This document shows positions 41,690-52,039 of a DNA stretch of 64,000 nt, piece by piece (the first letter of the stretch is position 1; the number at the start of each line of letters is the position of its first letter). The stretch is from the NCBI RefSeq assembly GCF_000321225.1, contig NW_004450382.1, forward strand, positions 908,675 to 972,674, read 5' to 3'. The notes under the pieces were generated by a model. It saw only the letters and a program-made list of their open reading frames with translations, had not been told where the DNA came from and searched no databases. The DNA comes from Odobenus rosmarus divergens (Eukaryota > Chordata > Mammalia > Carnivora > Odobenidae). The translations under genes and the position numbers were made by a program.

Positions 41690-42350
41690 TTTGTTGGTAA
41701 GCATTAAAGACTCAGGTAGCCCTCATATCTAAAACATTTGGATTGGCCCACAAGGATACTTTGTTTCATAACTTAACCATATGCATGTATTAAGAAAAGC
41801 TTATATAGTATAGATAGAAAGCTCTGTGTCTTCTTTGGGGTCTCCTAAAAGTCTAAAGGGTCATAGGTGCCTGGTGAGATTTATAATATGTCAAGGAATG
41901 ACATAATTTGTAGATTATTTAAACTCCATGTGCCTTTAGTATTTCTCTACAGAGAATCTGCATTCTGGTTCAAAAGAGATTTACAAAATACTCCTATAAT
42001 TTAATTCTCATTATTGCCTGGTGCCAACCTGAAATGGCACATGAAGGGAGGCATTTTGTACTGCTGTGGCAGAAACATGTCAAGACAATCTGTGTTTGGG
42101 CTTAATGGATCCAGACAATCCCTGTAAATAGATAATTATAAAAATGCATATTATTATATTATCTTCTAGGTAATGACATGGTCTTAAAAATAATGTACTA
42201 ATAAAGTATGTTGATTTTTGCTTTTTCTTGTATTAGTCATTAACTTAGTTTATTAGCAGTGTTCCTAGATTACCCAACTGTAATAGGATTGCCCAAGTTT
42301 TTTTACTGTTTTGTTTTTCCTTTAGGGACCTGCACATTTAGTTCTTACAT
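41690..42350. other. between IPP and TMEM69, no repeat recognised
   Basis: Possible distal 3' UTR of IPP up to the AATAAA at 42200; nothing else identified. Confidence 0.4.
42200..42205 (+). terminator. candidate distal poly(A) signal of IPP
   Basis: AATAAA in TACTAATAAAGTATG, followed by a T-rich stretch about 20 bases downstream. Confidence 0.4.
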
Positions 42351-42355
42351 TTATT

Positions 42356-42561
42356 TTTTTTTTTTTAAAGCTTTTTTTTTTTTTTTTTTTTTTGAGCGAG
42401 AATGAGAGACGGAGAGAGAACACATGAGAGGGGGGAGGGTCAGAGGGAGAAGCAGACTCCCTGCCGAGCAGGGAACCCGATGCGGGACTCGATCCCGGGA
42501 CTCCAGGATCATGACCTGAGCCGAAGGCAGTCGCTTAACCAACTGAGCCACCCAGGCGCCC
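42356..42561 (-). repeat. CAN-SINE, young
   Basis: Very long T-run; CCCGGGACTCCAGGATCATG core; TAGTTCTTACATTTA duplicated. Confidence 0.95.
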
Positions 42562-42679
42562 TAGTTCTTACATTTAAATCTGTTTCCTGAGCAGCTATTA
42601 ATGTGATCTTCCTCCAAAATATTTGACAATCTAATATCGTTCTAAACGTCCTGTCCAATGTACTTAAAGGCAGATGTAC

Positions 42680-42781
42680 TTTTTTTTTTTAATATTTTAT
42701 TTATTTTTCAACAGAGAGAGAGGTAGCGAGAGAGGGAGGAGTGAGAGGGAAAAGCAGGCTTCCCGTTGAGCAGGGAGCCCA
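42680..42781 (-). repeat. CAN-SINE, 5' truncated
   Basis: Only the 3' half is present, stopping at GAGCAGGGAGCCC. AGATGTA(C/T)TTT flanks both ends, so the truncation occurred at insertion. Confidence 0.92.
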
Positions 42782-42910
42782 AAGTACCAGATGTATTTTA
42801 AAATCAGTTTTTTTAAAAAGAATCATACACTGTAATTAACTTACAAAGTGCATTTACCAGCATTTGTGTAGTGAAATTGGGCAAATAGCTTAAAAGTTAC
42901 TTGCCCCATT

Positions 42911-43115
42911 CTTTTTTTTTTTAAGATTTTATTTATTTGACAGAGAGAGAGAGACAGCAAGAGAGGGAACACAAGCAGGGGGGGCAGCAGAGGGAGAGGG
43001 AGAAGCAGGCTTCCTGTGGAGCAGGGAGCCCAGCGCTGGACTCAATCCCAGGACCCTGGGATCATGACCTGAGCCAAAGGCAGATGCTTAACGACTTGAG
43101 CCATGCAGGCGCCCC
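42911..43115 (-). repeat. CAN-SINE
   Basis: ACTTGCCCC(T)ATTCT duplicated; head mutated to GAGCCATGCAGGCGCCCC. Confidence 0.94.
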
Positions 43116-43379
43116 TACTTGCCCCTATTCTGAAAGATGATGAATTTGAGATAAGAGAAGTTTTAACTTTGTGTAGTCCTCATGCAATTTAGAAGCAAAG
43201 ACGTTTCCTCACCAAAACACTATGAGTAGAATTGGGAGAGATTTTCTGAAGAGGGTAAGTTTTTCTTCATTCAATATCAGGCTCTAGTAAACTATTCTTT
43301 GCATTGATAAAGGATTGTGTGGTGGTTTCAGCTATGGGCTTTCATTGGTAGGCTTCTCAATGCTCAGAACAAGGTCTAG

Positions 43380-43748
43380 CTCTGTGGTGTTGTGCTTGTT
43401 TGCTAGGACTACTGTAACAAAGTACCACAGAAATTTAAATGGAATTTATTGTCTCTTGTCTAAAATCAAGGTGTTGGTAGTTGGTTCCTTCTGAGTGCTA
43501 AAAGGCAGGCATCTATTCCAGGCTTCTCTCCTTGGAATGTAGATGGCTACTTTCATGTACACGTGGCATTTTCCCCGTATGCATGTTTATCTCTAATTTC
43601 CCTTGTTATAAGAATACCAGTAATATTACATTACAGCCTACCCTTAGGATCTCATTTTAGCACTATAACCTCTGTAAAGACCTGTCTCCAAATAAGGTCA
43701 CATTCTGAGATACTGGGACAAGGACTTCAACATACAATTAAGCTTATG
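43380..43748 (-). mobile_element. MLT1/MST-like LTR (ERVL-MaLR), diverged
   Basis: Minus-strand landmarks: GGTATTCTTATAACAAGGG, ACCTTATTTGGAGACAGGTC, and at the left GTGGTACTTTGTTACAGTAG. No internal sequence; solo or truncated LTR. Confidence 0.7.
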
Positions 43749-43946
43749 AAATTCAAGTTAACTAATATTTGAATACCTGTATTATACAAAGATAACATAT
43801 ACCAGCTGATACCATTTACTGATTTATATTCTTATGCCATTTAAAATGTTTTTTTCCTTTTCTATAAGACTAAGAATCTCAAGAGACCAAGTTTTCAAGT
43901 TAGATTCTAAGGTGTTGCTTTTGCTTGTTTTAAAAAAGCTTCTCTG

Positions 43947-44147
43947 GGGGCACCTGGGTGGCCCAGATGGTTAAGCATCTGCCTTTGGCTCAGGTCATGA
44001 TCCCAGGGTCCTGGGATCAAGCCCCACATCGAGCCCCTGGCTCAGCATGGAGCCTGCTTCTCCCTCTCCCTCTGCCTCTCCCCTTCCTCATGCTCTATCT
44101 CTGTGTCTCAAATGAATAAATAAAATCTTTACCAAAAAAAAAAAAGC
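43947..44147 (+). repeat. CAN-SINE
   Basis: GGGGGCACCTGGGTGGCCCA start, CCCAGGGTCCTGGGATCAAG core; AAAAAGCTTCTCT duplicated. Confidence 0.95.
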
Positions 44148-44149
44148 TT

Positions 44150-44580
44150 CTCTTTGAGTTAATGTGTAAAACTAGATAGCCCCGCTTGTAAGAACATCAA
44201 GGGCTCCAGCTTGACTTTTCCTATTTATATATACTAGTGACTTTATTCTTTTAAATTTTTTGACTAGCTGGTGTTATGTGGAGATGGAGTTGTGTCTATA
44301 AAAACTGGAAAATATGTTCAGCTTTTCTTTGAACATGGCTTCCCCTCATGACACTGCTCCCTACTGACTTTAGAGCCATAGATCCTTCCAGCTCATATAA
44401 CTAGATTATACCAGATGAAACGAGCTTGGAAATGCAATTCCCAGGGCAATTGCAATGAAAACTCCACACTGGAACCACCTATTATTTTCAGACACTAATG
44501 GATATGAAGTTTTCCTCTTGTGGGAGAATGTGCCTGTCTTTTTCCAATGATCATAAGGCTCTAACAAAAAGGATTTCCAT
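44150..44580. other. intergenic between IPP and TMEM69 3' ends
   Basis: No repeat or gene recognised. Confidence 0.4.
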
Positions 44581-44581
44581 T

Positions 44582-44587
44582 TTTATT
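44582..44587 (-). terminator. candidate poly(A) signal of TMEM69
   Basis: AATAAA on the minus strand (TTTATT on the plus), about 280 bases past the TMEM69 stop. Confidence 0.45.
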
Positions 44588-44867
44588 ATTTTACATTCTT
44601 CAAAACAAGTAAAACATTAAAATGTATAATTCATAAAGACTAAAAACTGTAATCTAAAGTGAAAATGACTTGTTAGGGATTTTCAAACTATTGTCAGGTA
44701 ATTCCTATGAAATAAAGAAATGAAAAAAAAAATCTGTGAAGAAGAAATAAACATTGATGGAGGAAAAGAGCTGTTAAACAGGAGAAGTATAAAAAGGTGA
44801 TGGCAAAATACAACCTTCCAAGGCTTATAGCCAACTTGCTAACGTCATCTACAGAGTAGTTTTGTAT

Positions 44868-45575
44868 TTATTCTACTTGAGCAGGTCTCTTGGGTCCTTT
44901 CTCTGGATAAGTATCTTTAACTAATAAAGTGATTATAAATGAAAACAAGGCCACTAAAGTGACTACTATCTTAAGGGCTTTGAACCAATTGGGATAATGT
45001 GGCAAGAGAAAAAGTTCAATGTGTAATGCTATCCCCAAACCTATTATTACTGTGACTATAGCTTCACTGAGTCTTTCAGAAATAAGGAAGGCAAACCATG
45101 AAAACACAACAGGAACTGTACTATTAGCTAAATTGAGGAAGTCTGGTTTGGCTGTACTACCTTCTGGCAGAGCAAAACCCCATCTGATCCCTCCCAAGAA
45201 AGATAGGAAACTGGCTCCATAAGCCATCTGAGTAAAAGCTAATAAGGGGATGTAAGTCTTTGTCATCACCATGACCAGTGGTGGAGCAACAAAGGGGATT
45301 AGTCCTGCCAGAGTTATGTATAATGCTGGCTTTGGGCTGTCAAGCAGGTAAGTGATGGTGCTTGCTGGCTTGGCTGGAGGTATTTCTTGCTTTTGCTTCT
45401 TAAAGCTGCATGGGGAAGTATGATAGTATTGTGTCTTCCTCATATACACTGGTAATGAAGAGAAAAACCAAGGCCTTGGAAACAAAGGGGGAAAGTTCTG
45501 TTGGTGACATGTCTTGAGAGAAAGTGTTTCTATTTTGCTGGCTCCTACTCGGACTGGGAAAGGGTACTTCAGCAT
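44868..45575 (-). other. TMEM69: TMEM69 main coding exon
   Basis: Holds codons 15-249 and the TAA at 44868-44870. On the minus strand TTTTCTCTATAG directly precedes the ATG at 45575, so that ATG is the first codon of an internal exon rather than the start of the protein. An apparent frame starting here would lose the first 14 residues. Confidence 0.95.
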
Positions 45576-47854
45576 CTATAGAGAAAACAATACCAACAGA
45601 CAAAAACAGATTTTTAAATAACCACATGTTAGTTAATCCCAAACTGAAACAATATAAAAACAAACCATCTGCTTTCTATTAGTACATCAAACTTTGCAGA
45701 AAGGTTGGACTACAGGGTGCTATTAATGCTAGCTAAGACAAGCAAACAGCTATACAACATGCAAAAGAAACTACTGAAAAGAAACCTAGTGATGTATTTT
45801 GGCCTACCACTAATTTTATCCCATGAGAGGACTATCTGAAAGAATAGGTAAAGACTATATCTTTAGTATCTGGCATTTTAAACTGTCTCTTCTATTTATA
45901 ACATGCAAAAAGGAGCAGCATTAGTTACTGTGGGAATGCTGTTTTGTATAAAGTAATCTACCTTCCAGTTTAGCTTTAGAGACACTAAATACTTTCCATA
46001 GCTCCGTTGCTTCTTATATGCCTTTGCCTAGAATTCTAACATACTACTTTTTTTTCTTTTCTTTTTTTTTTTTTTGAGACAGGGAGTGGGGAGGGGCAAA
46101 GGGAGAGGGGGAGAGAGAGAATCTCAAGCAGGCTCCAAGTCCAGTGTGGAGCCTGATCCCACTACCCTGAGATCAACACCTGAGCTGAAATCATGAGTCA
46201 GATGCTTAACTGACTGGCTACCCAGGCACCCCCTAACATACTACTTTTCTATCTAGGGAACCTATCTTTGAAAATTCAGCATGAAGGTTTCCCTAATCTG
46301 AATTAATACTCGTATAAGTACCTTATGCACACTCCTATCATAATTCTCACAGTGAATTTAAATCATGTGTTGGTCAGGGCGCCTGGTGGCTCTGTGGGTT
46401 AAACGTCTGCCTTCGGCTCAGGTCATGATCCAGGGTCCCTGGATTGAGCCTGCTTCTCCCTCTCCCACTCCCCCTGCTTGTGCTCGTGTTCTCTCTCTCT
46501 CAAATAAATGAATAAAATCTTAAATAAAAAAAAATCATGTGTTTGTCTGTCTCAGTATACTTGAGGGCCAGGCCAGTAATTTTTTCTTTGCCTTAAAAAA
46601 AAAAAAAACACACAAAAAAACCCTCCCCAGTGCCTTTCATGGTACATGGCCAAAGTAATAACCTTTCCTGCTGATTCTGTGCTTTAGTGAGCAGATTCCA
46701 GACTTCAACTAGTTAATAGATGAAGAGTAACTCAAAAAGCACTGGATGAAAGAAAAAAATGAAAGTTATTTAAGAATCTTGGTGACTCCTTAAAATGCTA
46801 GGAATTATTCCATCCTGGGGCCTTTTCTTCCTTTTGTTTGGAATGTTCTTCCCTGAGCTACTTGCATGGCCAATTCCCTCTCTTCTTACCTCTCTAGTTT
46901 TTTAAAAATAGATTTATTTAGGGTGCCTGGATGGCCTAGTTGGTTAAGCGACTACCTTCAGCTCATATCATGATCCTGGAGTCCCAGGATCAAGTACTGC
47001 ATCAGGCTCCCTGCTCAGCGGGGAGTCTGCTTCTCCCTCTGACCCTCCCCCGTCTCATGCTCTCTCTCTCAAATAAATAAAATCTTTTTAAGAAATAATT
47101 TATTTGTTTACTGGGGGGAGGGGGAGAGAATCTTCAAGCAGACTCCCCTGAGGGTGGAGTCCAATGTGGGGCTCAATCCCAGGACTCTGAGATCATGACC
47201 TGAGCTGAAATCAAGAGTTGGATGCTTAACCGACTGAGCTACCAAGGCGCCCCTATTTTTTTTTTAAGATTTTTTATTTTTAAGTGATCTCTACCCCCAA
47301 CATGGGGCTTGAACTTACTACCCTGAGATCAAGAGTCAGCACCCCTGGCCCCTCTATTTTTTTTTTTTAAGATTTATTTGAGAGAGCACGAGAGAGAAAG
47401 CATGAGCAGTGGGGGAGGGACATGGGGAGAGGGAAAAGCAGACTCCCTTCTAAGCAGAGAACCCCACATCAGGCTGGATCCCAGGACCCTGATATCAGGG
47501 CCCCAGCTGAAGACAGATGCTTAACTGACTGGGCCCAGGCACCTCAGACCCCTCTATTTTTAAGTGCAATCCTAAGTCTATTGTTGATAGTCCCTATTCC
47601 CCTTCCCTGCTCTTATAGTTCTCCAGAGGACCTACCCCTTGCAGTATTAAATACTGTATACAAATACTTATACAAATACAAAATACAAATACTTGTTGGT
47701 ATTTTACCCTTTCCCCCATCACCTAAACATATGAGGATAAGGATTTGTCTTTTTTTTCATTGCTATTGCCCCAGCAATGCACTGCCAGCAAGTATTTGCT
47801 CAATAAACCAACCTTTGAAGATGCTTGAGAAAATTTCTGGATGAAATGAAGCAT
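44868..47854 (-). CDS. TMEM69: TMEM69, multi-pass membrane protein (DUF3429), two coding exons
   Basis: Coding segments are complement of 44868-45575 and 47813-47854, joined in phase 0, giving 249 residues; human TMEM69 is about 247 as I recall. The N-terminus MLHFIQKFSQASSK is basic and amphipathic with few acids through residue ~70, compatible with mitochondrial targeting (inference). About five hydrophobic segments follow, around residues 95-118, 122-142, 160-180, 184-205 and 212-232, with the family-typical SFLGGIRWGFALPEG loop between the second and third. The tail is charged (KDTYPEKGPKRPAQVE). Biochemical function is not established. It is convergent with IPP and head to head with GPBP1L1, the order known from human 1p34.1. 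Confidence 0.94.
45580..46048 (-). other. TMEM69 intron, left part, nothing recognised
   Basis: Single-copy-looking intronic DNA; no repeat named. Confidence 0.4.
46050..46233 (-). repeat. CAN-SINE, older
   Basis: GAGAATCTCAAGCAGGCTCC body; head GACTGGCTACCCAGGCACCCC; CTAACATACTACTTTT duplicated. Confidence 0.93.
46377..46540 (+). repeat. CAN-SINE with internal deletion
   Basis: GGGCGCCTGGTGGCTCTGTG start; GGTCCCTGGATTGAGCCTGC shows loss of the GCATCGGGCTCC segment; AAATCATGTGTT duplicated. Confidence 0.93.
46921..47092 (+). repeat. CAN-SINE nested in an older SINE
   Basis: GGGTGCCTGGATGGCCTAGT start; inserted in the tail of the following minus-strand SINE. Confidence 0.92.
47093..47253 (-). 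repeat. CAN-SINE, older
   Basis: GAGAATCTTCAAGCAGACTC body; head GAGCTACCAAGGCGCCCC; its tail lies left of the nested SINE (AGATTTATTTA near 46910). Confidence 0.88.
47254..47356 (-). repeat. short tRNA-Lys SINE (SINEC2-like)
   Basis: AAGTGATCTCTACCCCCAAC, ATGGGGCTTGAACTTACTAC; head truncated (AAGAGTCAGCACCCCTGGCC). Confidence 0.8.
47358..47547 (-). repeat. CAN-SINE
   Basis: AAGATTTATTTGAGAGAGCA tail; head degraded to GACTGGGCCCAGGCACC. Confidence 0.88.
47813..47854 (-). other. TMEM69: TMEM69 start exon, 14 codons
   Basis: The ATG at 47854 (A at -3) opens MLHFIQKFSQASSK. The donor AAG|GTTGGT begins at 47812. The codons match the known TMEM69 N-terminus and join in frame to the main exon. 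The left-hand acceptor is not certain: CAG trinucleotides on the minus strand at 47866-47868 and 47900-47902 are both possible, with weak pyrimidine tracts. Confidence 0.88.
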
Positions 47855-47909
47855 ACTGGATCCTACTGAAAGTCTTGCTCAGGAAGATGCCAGGCAGTTC
47901 TGATTAATG

Positions 47910-48140
47910 CATTTTTATAGCTAAGTGGAGGAGCTGAATGAGAAGCATGTTGCTGTGTATAAAACAAGAAGTCACTTAATTTTCTTCATTTTATGCATAA
48001 TTTTTTATAAGTAGGAACTCGAGAATTTTTTCCATATAACACACTTACCTTTGAAAACAATCATTAATGTTTTCTGGAAATCACTAATACATTAAGTAAA
48101 TAATCCTTTTCTTCTCTGAACCATTCTTTTAGCTTTTGCT
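47910..48140. other. TMEM69 intron 1, near start exon
   Basis: No repeat recognised. Confidence 0.35.
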
Positions 48141-48208
48141 AAAAGCTGGTGTAACAGAAAAAGTACTGCCAGAGACAGAAGATCTGTATTTTACAAATAC
48201 CTCTACAG

Positions 48209-48412
48209 GGCGCCTGGGTGGCTCAGTCGGTTAAGTGGCTGCCTTCGGCTCAGGTCATGATCCCAGGGTCCTGGGATCGAGCCCCGCATCGGGCTCCCTG
48301 CTCAGTGCAAAGCCTGCTTCTCCCTCTCCCACTACCCCTGTTTGTGTTCCTGCTCTCGCTGTCAAATAAGTAAAAAATCTTAAAAAAAACAAAAAAAACA
48401 AAAAAAAAACAC
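48209..48412 (+). repeat. CAN-SINE nested in MIR
   Basis: Near-consensus GGGCGCCTGGGTGGCTCAGT; CA(A/G)ATACCTCTA duplicated. Confidence 0.95.
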
Positions 48413-48484
48413 AGATACCTCTATAATTCCCCAGCTGTGTGACCTTGGGTAAATTGCTTCCTTGAAGTGTAGTTTTCTCATCTT

Positions 48485-48679
48485 TATTTTTTTTTTAAGA
48501 TTTTATTTTATTGACAGAGAGAGACACAGTGAGAGAGGGAACACAAGCAGGGGGAGTGGGAGAGGGAGAAGCAGGCTTCCCGCCGAGCAGGGAGCACGAT
48601 GCGGGGCTTGATTCCAGGACCCTGGCATCATGACCTGAGCCAAAGGCGACGCTTAACGACTGAGCCACCCAGGCGCCCC
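48485..48679 (-). repeat. CAN-SINE nested in MIR
   Basis: TAGTTTTCTCATCT duplicated at both ends. Confidence 0.95.
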
Positions 48680-48857
48680 TAGTTTTCTCATCTCTAAAAC
48701 TGAAGGTTATAGCTTCTCTGTTCTCTTTTTCACCTTAGTTATCTATTTTGGGGCTTAGATGTTTACAGCTCAAAATAATGATGGTAGCAATTAATACAAT
48801 TTAGCTGTGAACCAAGCACTGTAACTAGTGTTTTATATGCATTAACTCATTTATTTT

Positions 48858-48961
48858 GTTTTTAAGATATTATTTTTAAGTTATCTCTACACCCAATGTG
48901 GGGCTTGAACTTATAACCCCATCAAGAGTCACATGCTCCCACTGAGCCAGCCAGGCGCCCC
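48858..48961 (-). repeat. short tRNA-Lys SINE (SINEC2-like)
   Basis: AAGTTATCTCTACACCCAAT core; GCATTAACTCATTT duplicated, which shows it is a complete short element and not a truncated long one. Confidence 0.9.
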
Positions 48962-49004
48962 TGCATTAACTCATTTAATACAATAACCTCATCAACTTGG
49001 TGCT

Positions 49005-49252
49005 GAGAGACAATATAGCCTGTTGGGTTACAGTGAAGATTTTGGAGTCAATTTGTGTTGGGATCATGGCTCCACGACTTATTAGGTATGTGATTTTGTA
49101 CAACGTATTTAATTTTGTTATGTTGTAGTTCACTCACTTTTGAAACAATTAAAATAACTACATAGCTTCGTTGTAAATATTAAATGAATTAATATATGTA
49201 AAGAGCTGCAAACTGTCTCTGACACCAAGTAAGCATTCAAAAAATAATAGCT
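49005..49252 (+). repeat. MIR, nearly full length
   Basis: ACAATATAGCCTGTTGGGTT, GGATCATGGCTCCACGACTT, TGTAAAGAGCTGCAAACTGT, ACACCAAGTAAGCATTCAAA. Confidence 0.78.
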
Positions 49253-49255
49253 ATG

Positions 49256-49448
49256 GGGCGCCTGGGTGGCTCAGCCGGTAAGCGTCTGCCTTCGGCTCAG
49301 GTCATGATCCCAGGGTCCTGGGATCGAGCTCCACAACGGGCTCCCTGCCCCCACGGGAAGCCTGCTTCTCCCTCTCCCACTCCCGCTGCTTGTGTTCTCT
49401 CTCTCGCTGTGTCTCTGTCAAATAAATTAAAAAATCTTTTAAAAAAAT
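49256..49448 (+). repeat. CAN-SINE
   Basis: GGGGCGCCTGGGTGGCTCAG start, CCCAGGGTCCTGGGATCGAG core; AATAGCTAT duplicated. Last SINE before a 6.95-kb stretch that has none. Confidence 0.95.
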
Positions 49449-49449
49449 A

Positions 49450-50000
49450 GCTATATTCCCACCCTACACAAGAGGAAATGGTTAAGAACTCTAACGTAAG
49501 CAACCAGTAAGTGGTTGAGAATATGAATCTAGATCTGTCTTACATGAGTTTCATTCTTAACCAGGAGAATGAGGTGTCTAAAAGATCCAAAAACCACATT
49601 TGCTACCTAATTAAATATTTTAATGAACTGATTTCTAGGTCACAGCTCTTAGGGCCGGGTAGAGGAATCTGTATACCAAAGACTTATCTTGGGCCTCTGA
49701 CTACATCTTAGCACCTAACATCCACCTCCTGACTTCAAACACATATCTGCAGGGCCCACACACTCACTGTTGGTCAAAAGCACCTGCGTAAGGGCTTTCC
49801 AGACCACCCCACTTAAAAATCTCAACGCTCTCTTCACATTTGGAATTCTCTATGCACTGTGACCATGTGCTTTCCAACTCCTGGGTGTTAAATGTAAAGA
49901 GTGATAGCCTGTATCTCGGGGACGGCCACTGGTGAGGAAATGAAGGGCAAAGACCTCAGGGTTAATCCGCTCAATTTAGGTTAAAACGCCCGATATTGCC
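49450..50000. other. TMEM69 intron 1, SINE-free
   Basis: Nothing recognised; G+C rises towards the right. Confidence 0.4.
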
Positions 50001-50029
50001 ACTGCCCCAGAGGAAATAGTTGCAAACTG

Positions 50030-50420
50030 CATGCCTCAGAGCCGACTTCTGAGAACAGGGCGCGCTGTGAGAATACAAGGATCCTCGGGAAACTGCCTGA
50101 CATTCCCCGCGGCTTTGATTTACTCTCAACCCTTGGTGCCCCCTCCCCCCAATTTGTACACGGTGGCAGCAGCCCTGCTGTTATATATATAAGTATACTT
50201 GCCAGTGTCGAACCGGGGGTTGAAGAGCTGAGTTGCAAGAACAGCCAGGTACTCACGAAAAGGCACTTCCGGCAGGTGGGGTTTAGCAGTCTCCCCCCGC
50301 CCCCCCACTTCCTGAGAACAGAAAAAAAAAGAGTCCGGGTGGGGACTTGACCGGCGCTAACTGGTTCCCGGGCAGGGCTTTCCATCTTGAGTCGTTCTTT
50401 TAAATCTGAAATTCTGGAGG
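50030..50420 (-). promoter_or_regulatory. TMEM69: probable TMEM69 promoter and first exon region
   Basis: GC-rich segment with a classic ETS/GABP site and, 8 bases downstream on the minus strand, a good splice donor (CTTTTC|GTGAGTACC, GT at 50256-50255). This suggests an untranslated TMEM69 exon ending at 50257. The start site is unknown, and the exon could instead lie in the larger CpG island to the right. Confidence 0.45.
50264..50272 (-). promoter_or_regulatory. ETS/GABP-type site
   Basis: CCGGAAGTG on the minus strand, a full consensus for ETS-family factors, common in promoters of mitochondrial and housekeeping genes. Confidence 0.6.
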
Positions 50421-50859
50421 CCGGCTTTTGAAGTCTGTAGGGTACCTGAATGGTCCTTGCCTCTCTCTTCCAGGTTTCCCAGCCAGCAGAATCTGGCCCT
50501 CAGAATTCGGAAAGGTAGGGCACAACTACTGAAACAATCTCAAGTGATGGTGTTGTAGGAAGGTAGGAGAAATTCGGAGTCTAGGCCAAGTGAGACTTGG
50601 CCAAATTGCTTGCCATCTCTGGAACTCATAACAGGGTTTCTAGGATCGATGGGGCACATCTTACTCTGTGTTAGGGTCCTAAACTACTAACACTAAGAAA
50701 AACAAAACTGTTACTTCCATTCTCTTTGCTTGGACCTAGAAACTCCATTAAGAAATAAGAGCACAAAGGGCAGGATTTTCGCTTCCATAAGTGTGGTGAT
50801 AACTGTCTTGGGCTTAGGGTTGATCTGAAAAGTTAGATCATTTTCCGTCACCCTTTGCT

Positions 50860-50940
50860 TTAACTTTTATTTGTTGGTTCTGTGACCTTGGACAAGTCTC
50901 TTTTCTTCTCTGGGCCTCCATTTCATAGTCTATCAAGGAC
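50860..50940 (+). repeat. possible MIR fragment
   Basis: TTCTGTGACCTTGGACAAGT and CTGGGCCTCCATTTC match the MIR core; only about 80 bases. Confidence 0.5.
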
Positions 50941-50989
50941 ACAGCACCAGACAATTTGAGCGTCGTTGGCCAGTTCCTCCATTCCCCTG

Positions 50990-51009
50990 GATTCTGGGTA
51001 ATGTAGCTT
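50990..51009 (-). promoter_or_regulatory. ZNF143/THAP11-like site
   Basis: GATTCTGGGTAATGTAGCTT on the plus strand is close to the reverse of the ACTACAATTCCCAGAAT consensus (SBS). Confidence 0.5.
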
Positions 51010-51277
51010 CGTGGTTGTCGGCCATCATATGGCTTAGCGTCCCGTGCAGAATGGGCCCATTGCGAATTCTTCGTAATAGTAACCGCTTCTAATCCCAATA
51101 GGCTTTCACTTTTATTTCCTTCTCTGTCTGTCACGGCAGCGCCGCCCCTTCTAGTAGTGCGATACCCAATGAGACTTTAGGTCAGAGAAACAGCTTCTCC
51201 GCCCTGGCATAGGAGCAGGCTGCGGACAGATAACCGCCTTGCGCGGGGCCAGGGGCCTGACGCCAGCGGTCGGGCGG

Positions 51278-51293
51278 AACTACCACTCCCAGC
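51278..51293 (+). promoter_or_regulatory. ZNF143/THAP11-like site
   Basis: AACTACCACTCCCAGC matches the SBS core ACTACAATTCCCAGC at most positions. Confidence 0.55.
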
Positions 51294-51899
51294 GGGTAGC
51301 GCGTCAGGCCTAGCCGCGCAGGCTTCCAGAGCACGGCGGTGTGGCCCGCTGGGCGCTGGAGTCTTAATGATGTGCGCACGTGAAGGAAGGAAGGAGCGGA
51401 AGGTGGGAAAGGTCGGAAATCACGATCCTACGAAGCCGGTTTGCTAGTACTTGTACGGGTAGTTTGGGGACGCGAGCATGCCCAGAAGTGGGGTACGGGA
51501 GGGTGAAGGGGCGGGGAAAACGGTACACACATACACACCCACCCACTTATTCACACGCTTCCAGGCCCTGTGTTGGGCCAGGGAATAATAGGGGTTCCAA
51601 ACTCGGCTGGTCGCCCCCCTCTGAGGCGGCGCGACGAAAGGCATAGCGTTCAATTCTGCAGAGGGGTGGGGGCAACTACGCACAGCCTCGAGCCCCGGTG
51701 AGGAGGGTTGGGGAACCGCGCAGGGAGTAACTGCCGTTCACGCGGCGGAACGTCGGCGGCGTGAGGCACCGGCAGGGTCACCCGAACAGGGCTCCTGCGC
51801 TTGCGCTCCTGTGGGCGGTGCGAGTGGGTGGGCGTGTGTGGGGCGGGGTCGGCGGGGGGGAGGGCCAGGCTGGTCGTCGCTCCTCCCCCCCTGCCCCTC

Positions 51900-52039
51900 C
51901 GGGGCCGTGTGGGCCGGGCAGCCATTTTGGGAAGAGCTTTGTTATGGTTGTGGGCTCTCCACCTCTGCAGGAGCAGGAAGCTGGGGACGCGCCCTCAGAC
52001 GTTGCGTCTGGTCCCTAGCTGTAGCCCCACTGCAGTCGG
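51900..52039 (+). other. GPBP1L1: probable GPBP1L1 exon 1 (5' UTR), start approximate
   Basis: The right boundary is the donor CAGTCGG|GTAAGT at 52040, a perfect consensus inside the CpG island. The gene name rests on synteny: next to TMEM69, head to head, is where GPBP1L1 (vasculin-like protein 1, putative transcription factor) lies in other mammals. No GPBP1L1 coding exon was recognised in the window; its start codon lies in a distant exon. The left end is a guess from the YY1-like site. Confidence 0.55.
51919..51931 (-). promoter_or_regulatory. YY1-like site
   Basis: CAGCCATTTTGGG contains GCCATTTT, the reverse of the AAAATGGC YY1 core. Such sites usually lie just downstream of start sites, which fits the inferred GPBP1L1 first exon. 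Confidence 0.55.

Larger units (their letters stand above)
39873..42230 (+). other. IPP: IPP 3' UTR, end uncertain
   Basis: Non-coding sequence after the stop. Poly(A) signals AATAAA occur at 40064-40069 and 42200-42205. A long form using the second would include three SINEs (40917-41117, 41317-41408, 41487-41685). Confidence 0.5.
46800..47805 (+). repeat. L2 3' end split by a SINE cluster
   Basis: Left piece 46800-46905: GGGGCCTTTTCTTCCTTTTG, TTGGAATGTTCTTCCC. Right piece 47570-47805: TAGTTCTCCAGAGGACCTAC and, near the end, AGCAAGTATTTGCTCAATAA, the L2 terminus. The L2 end lies 8 bases from the TMEM69 start exon. Confidence 0.65.
48145..48745 (+). repeat. MIR split by two SINEs
   Basis: Three pieces in order: AAAAAGTACTGCCAGAGACA (before 48208), CAGCTGTGTGACCTTGGGTA (48425-48484) and TAGTTTTCTCATCTCTAAAA (48680 on). 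Confidence 0.75.

Noticed and set aside
47422..47844. 140-codon plus-strand frame
   Set aside because: Built from an antisense SINE and an L2; it also runs antisense across the TMEM69 start exon.
49981..50385. 134-codon minus-strand frame over the TMEM69 promoter
   Set aside because: Covers a probable untranslated exon and promoter; does not join in frame to the TMEM69 start exon through a supported splice.
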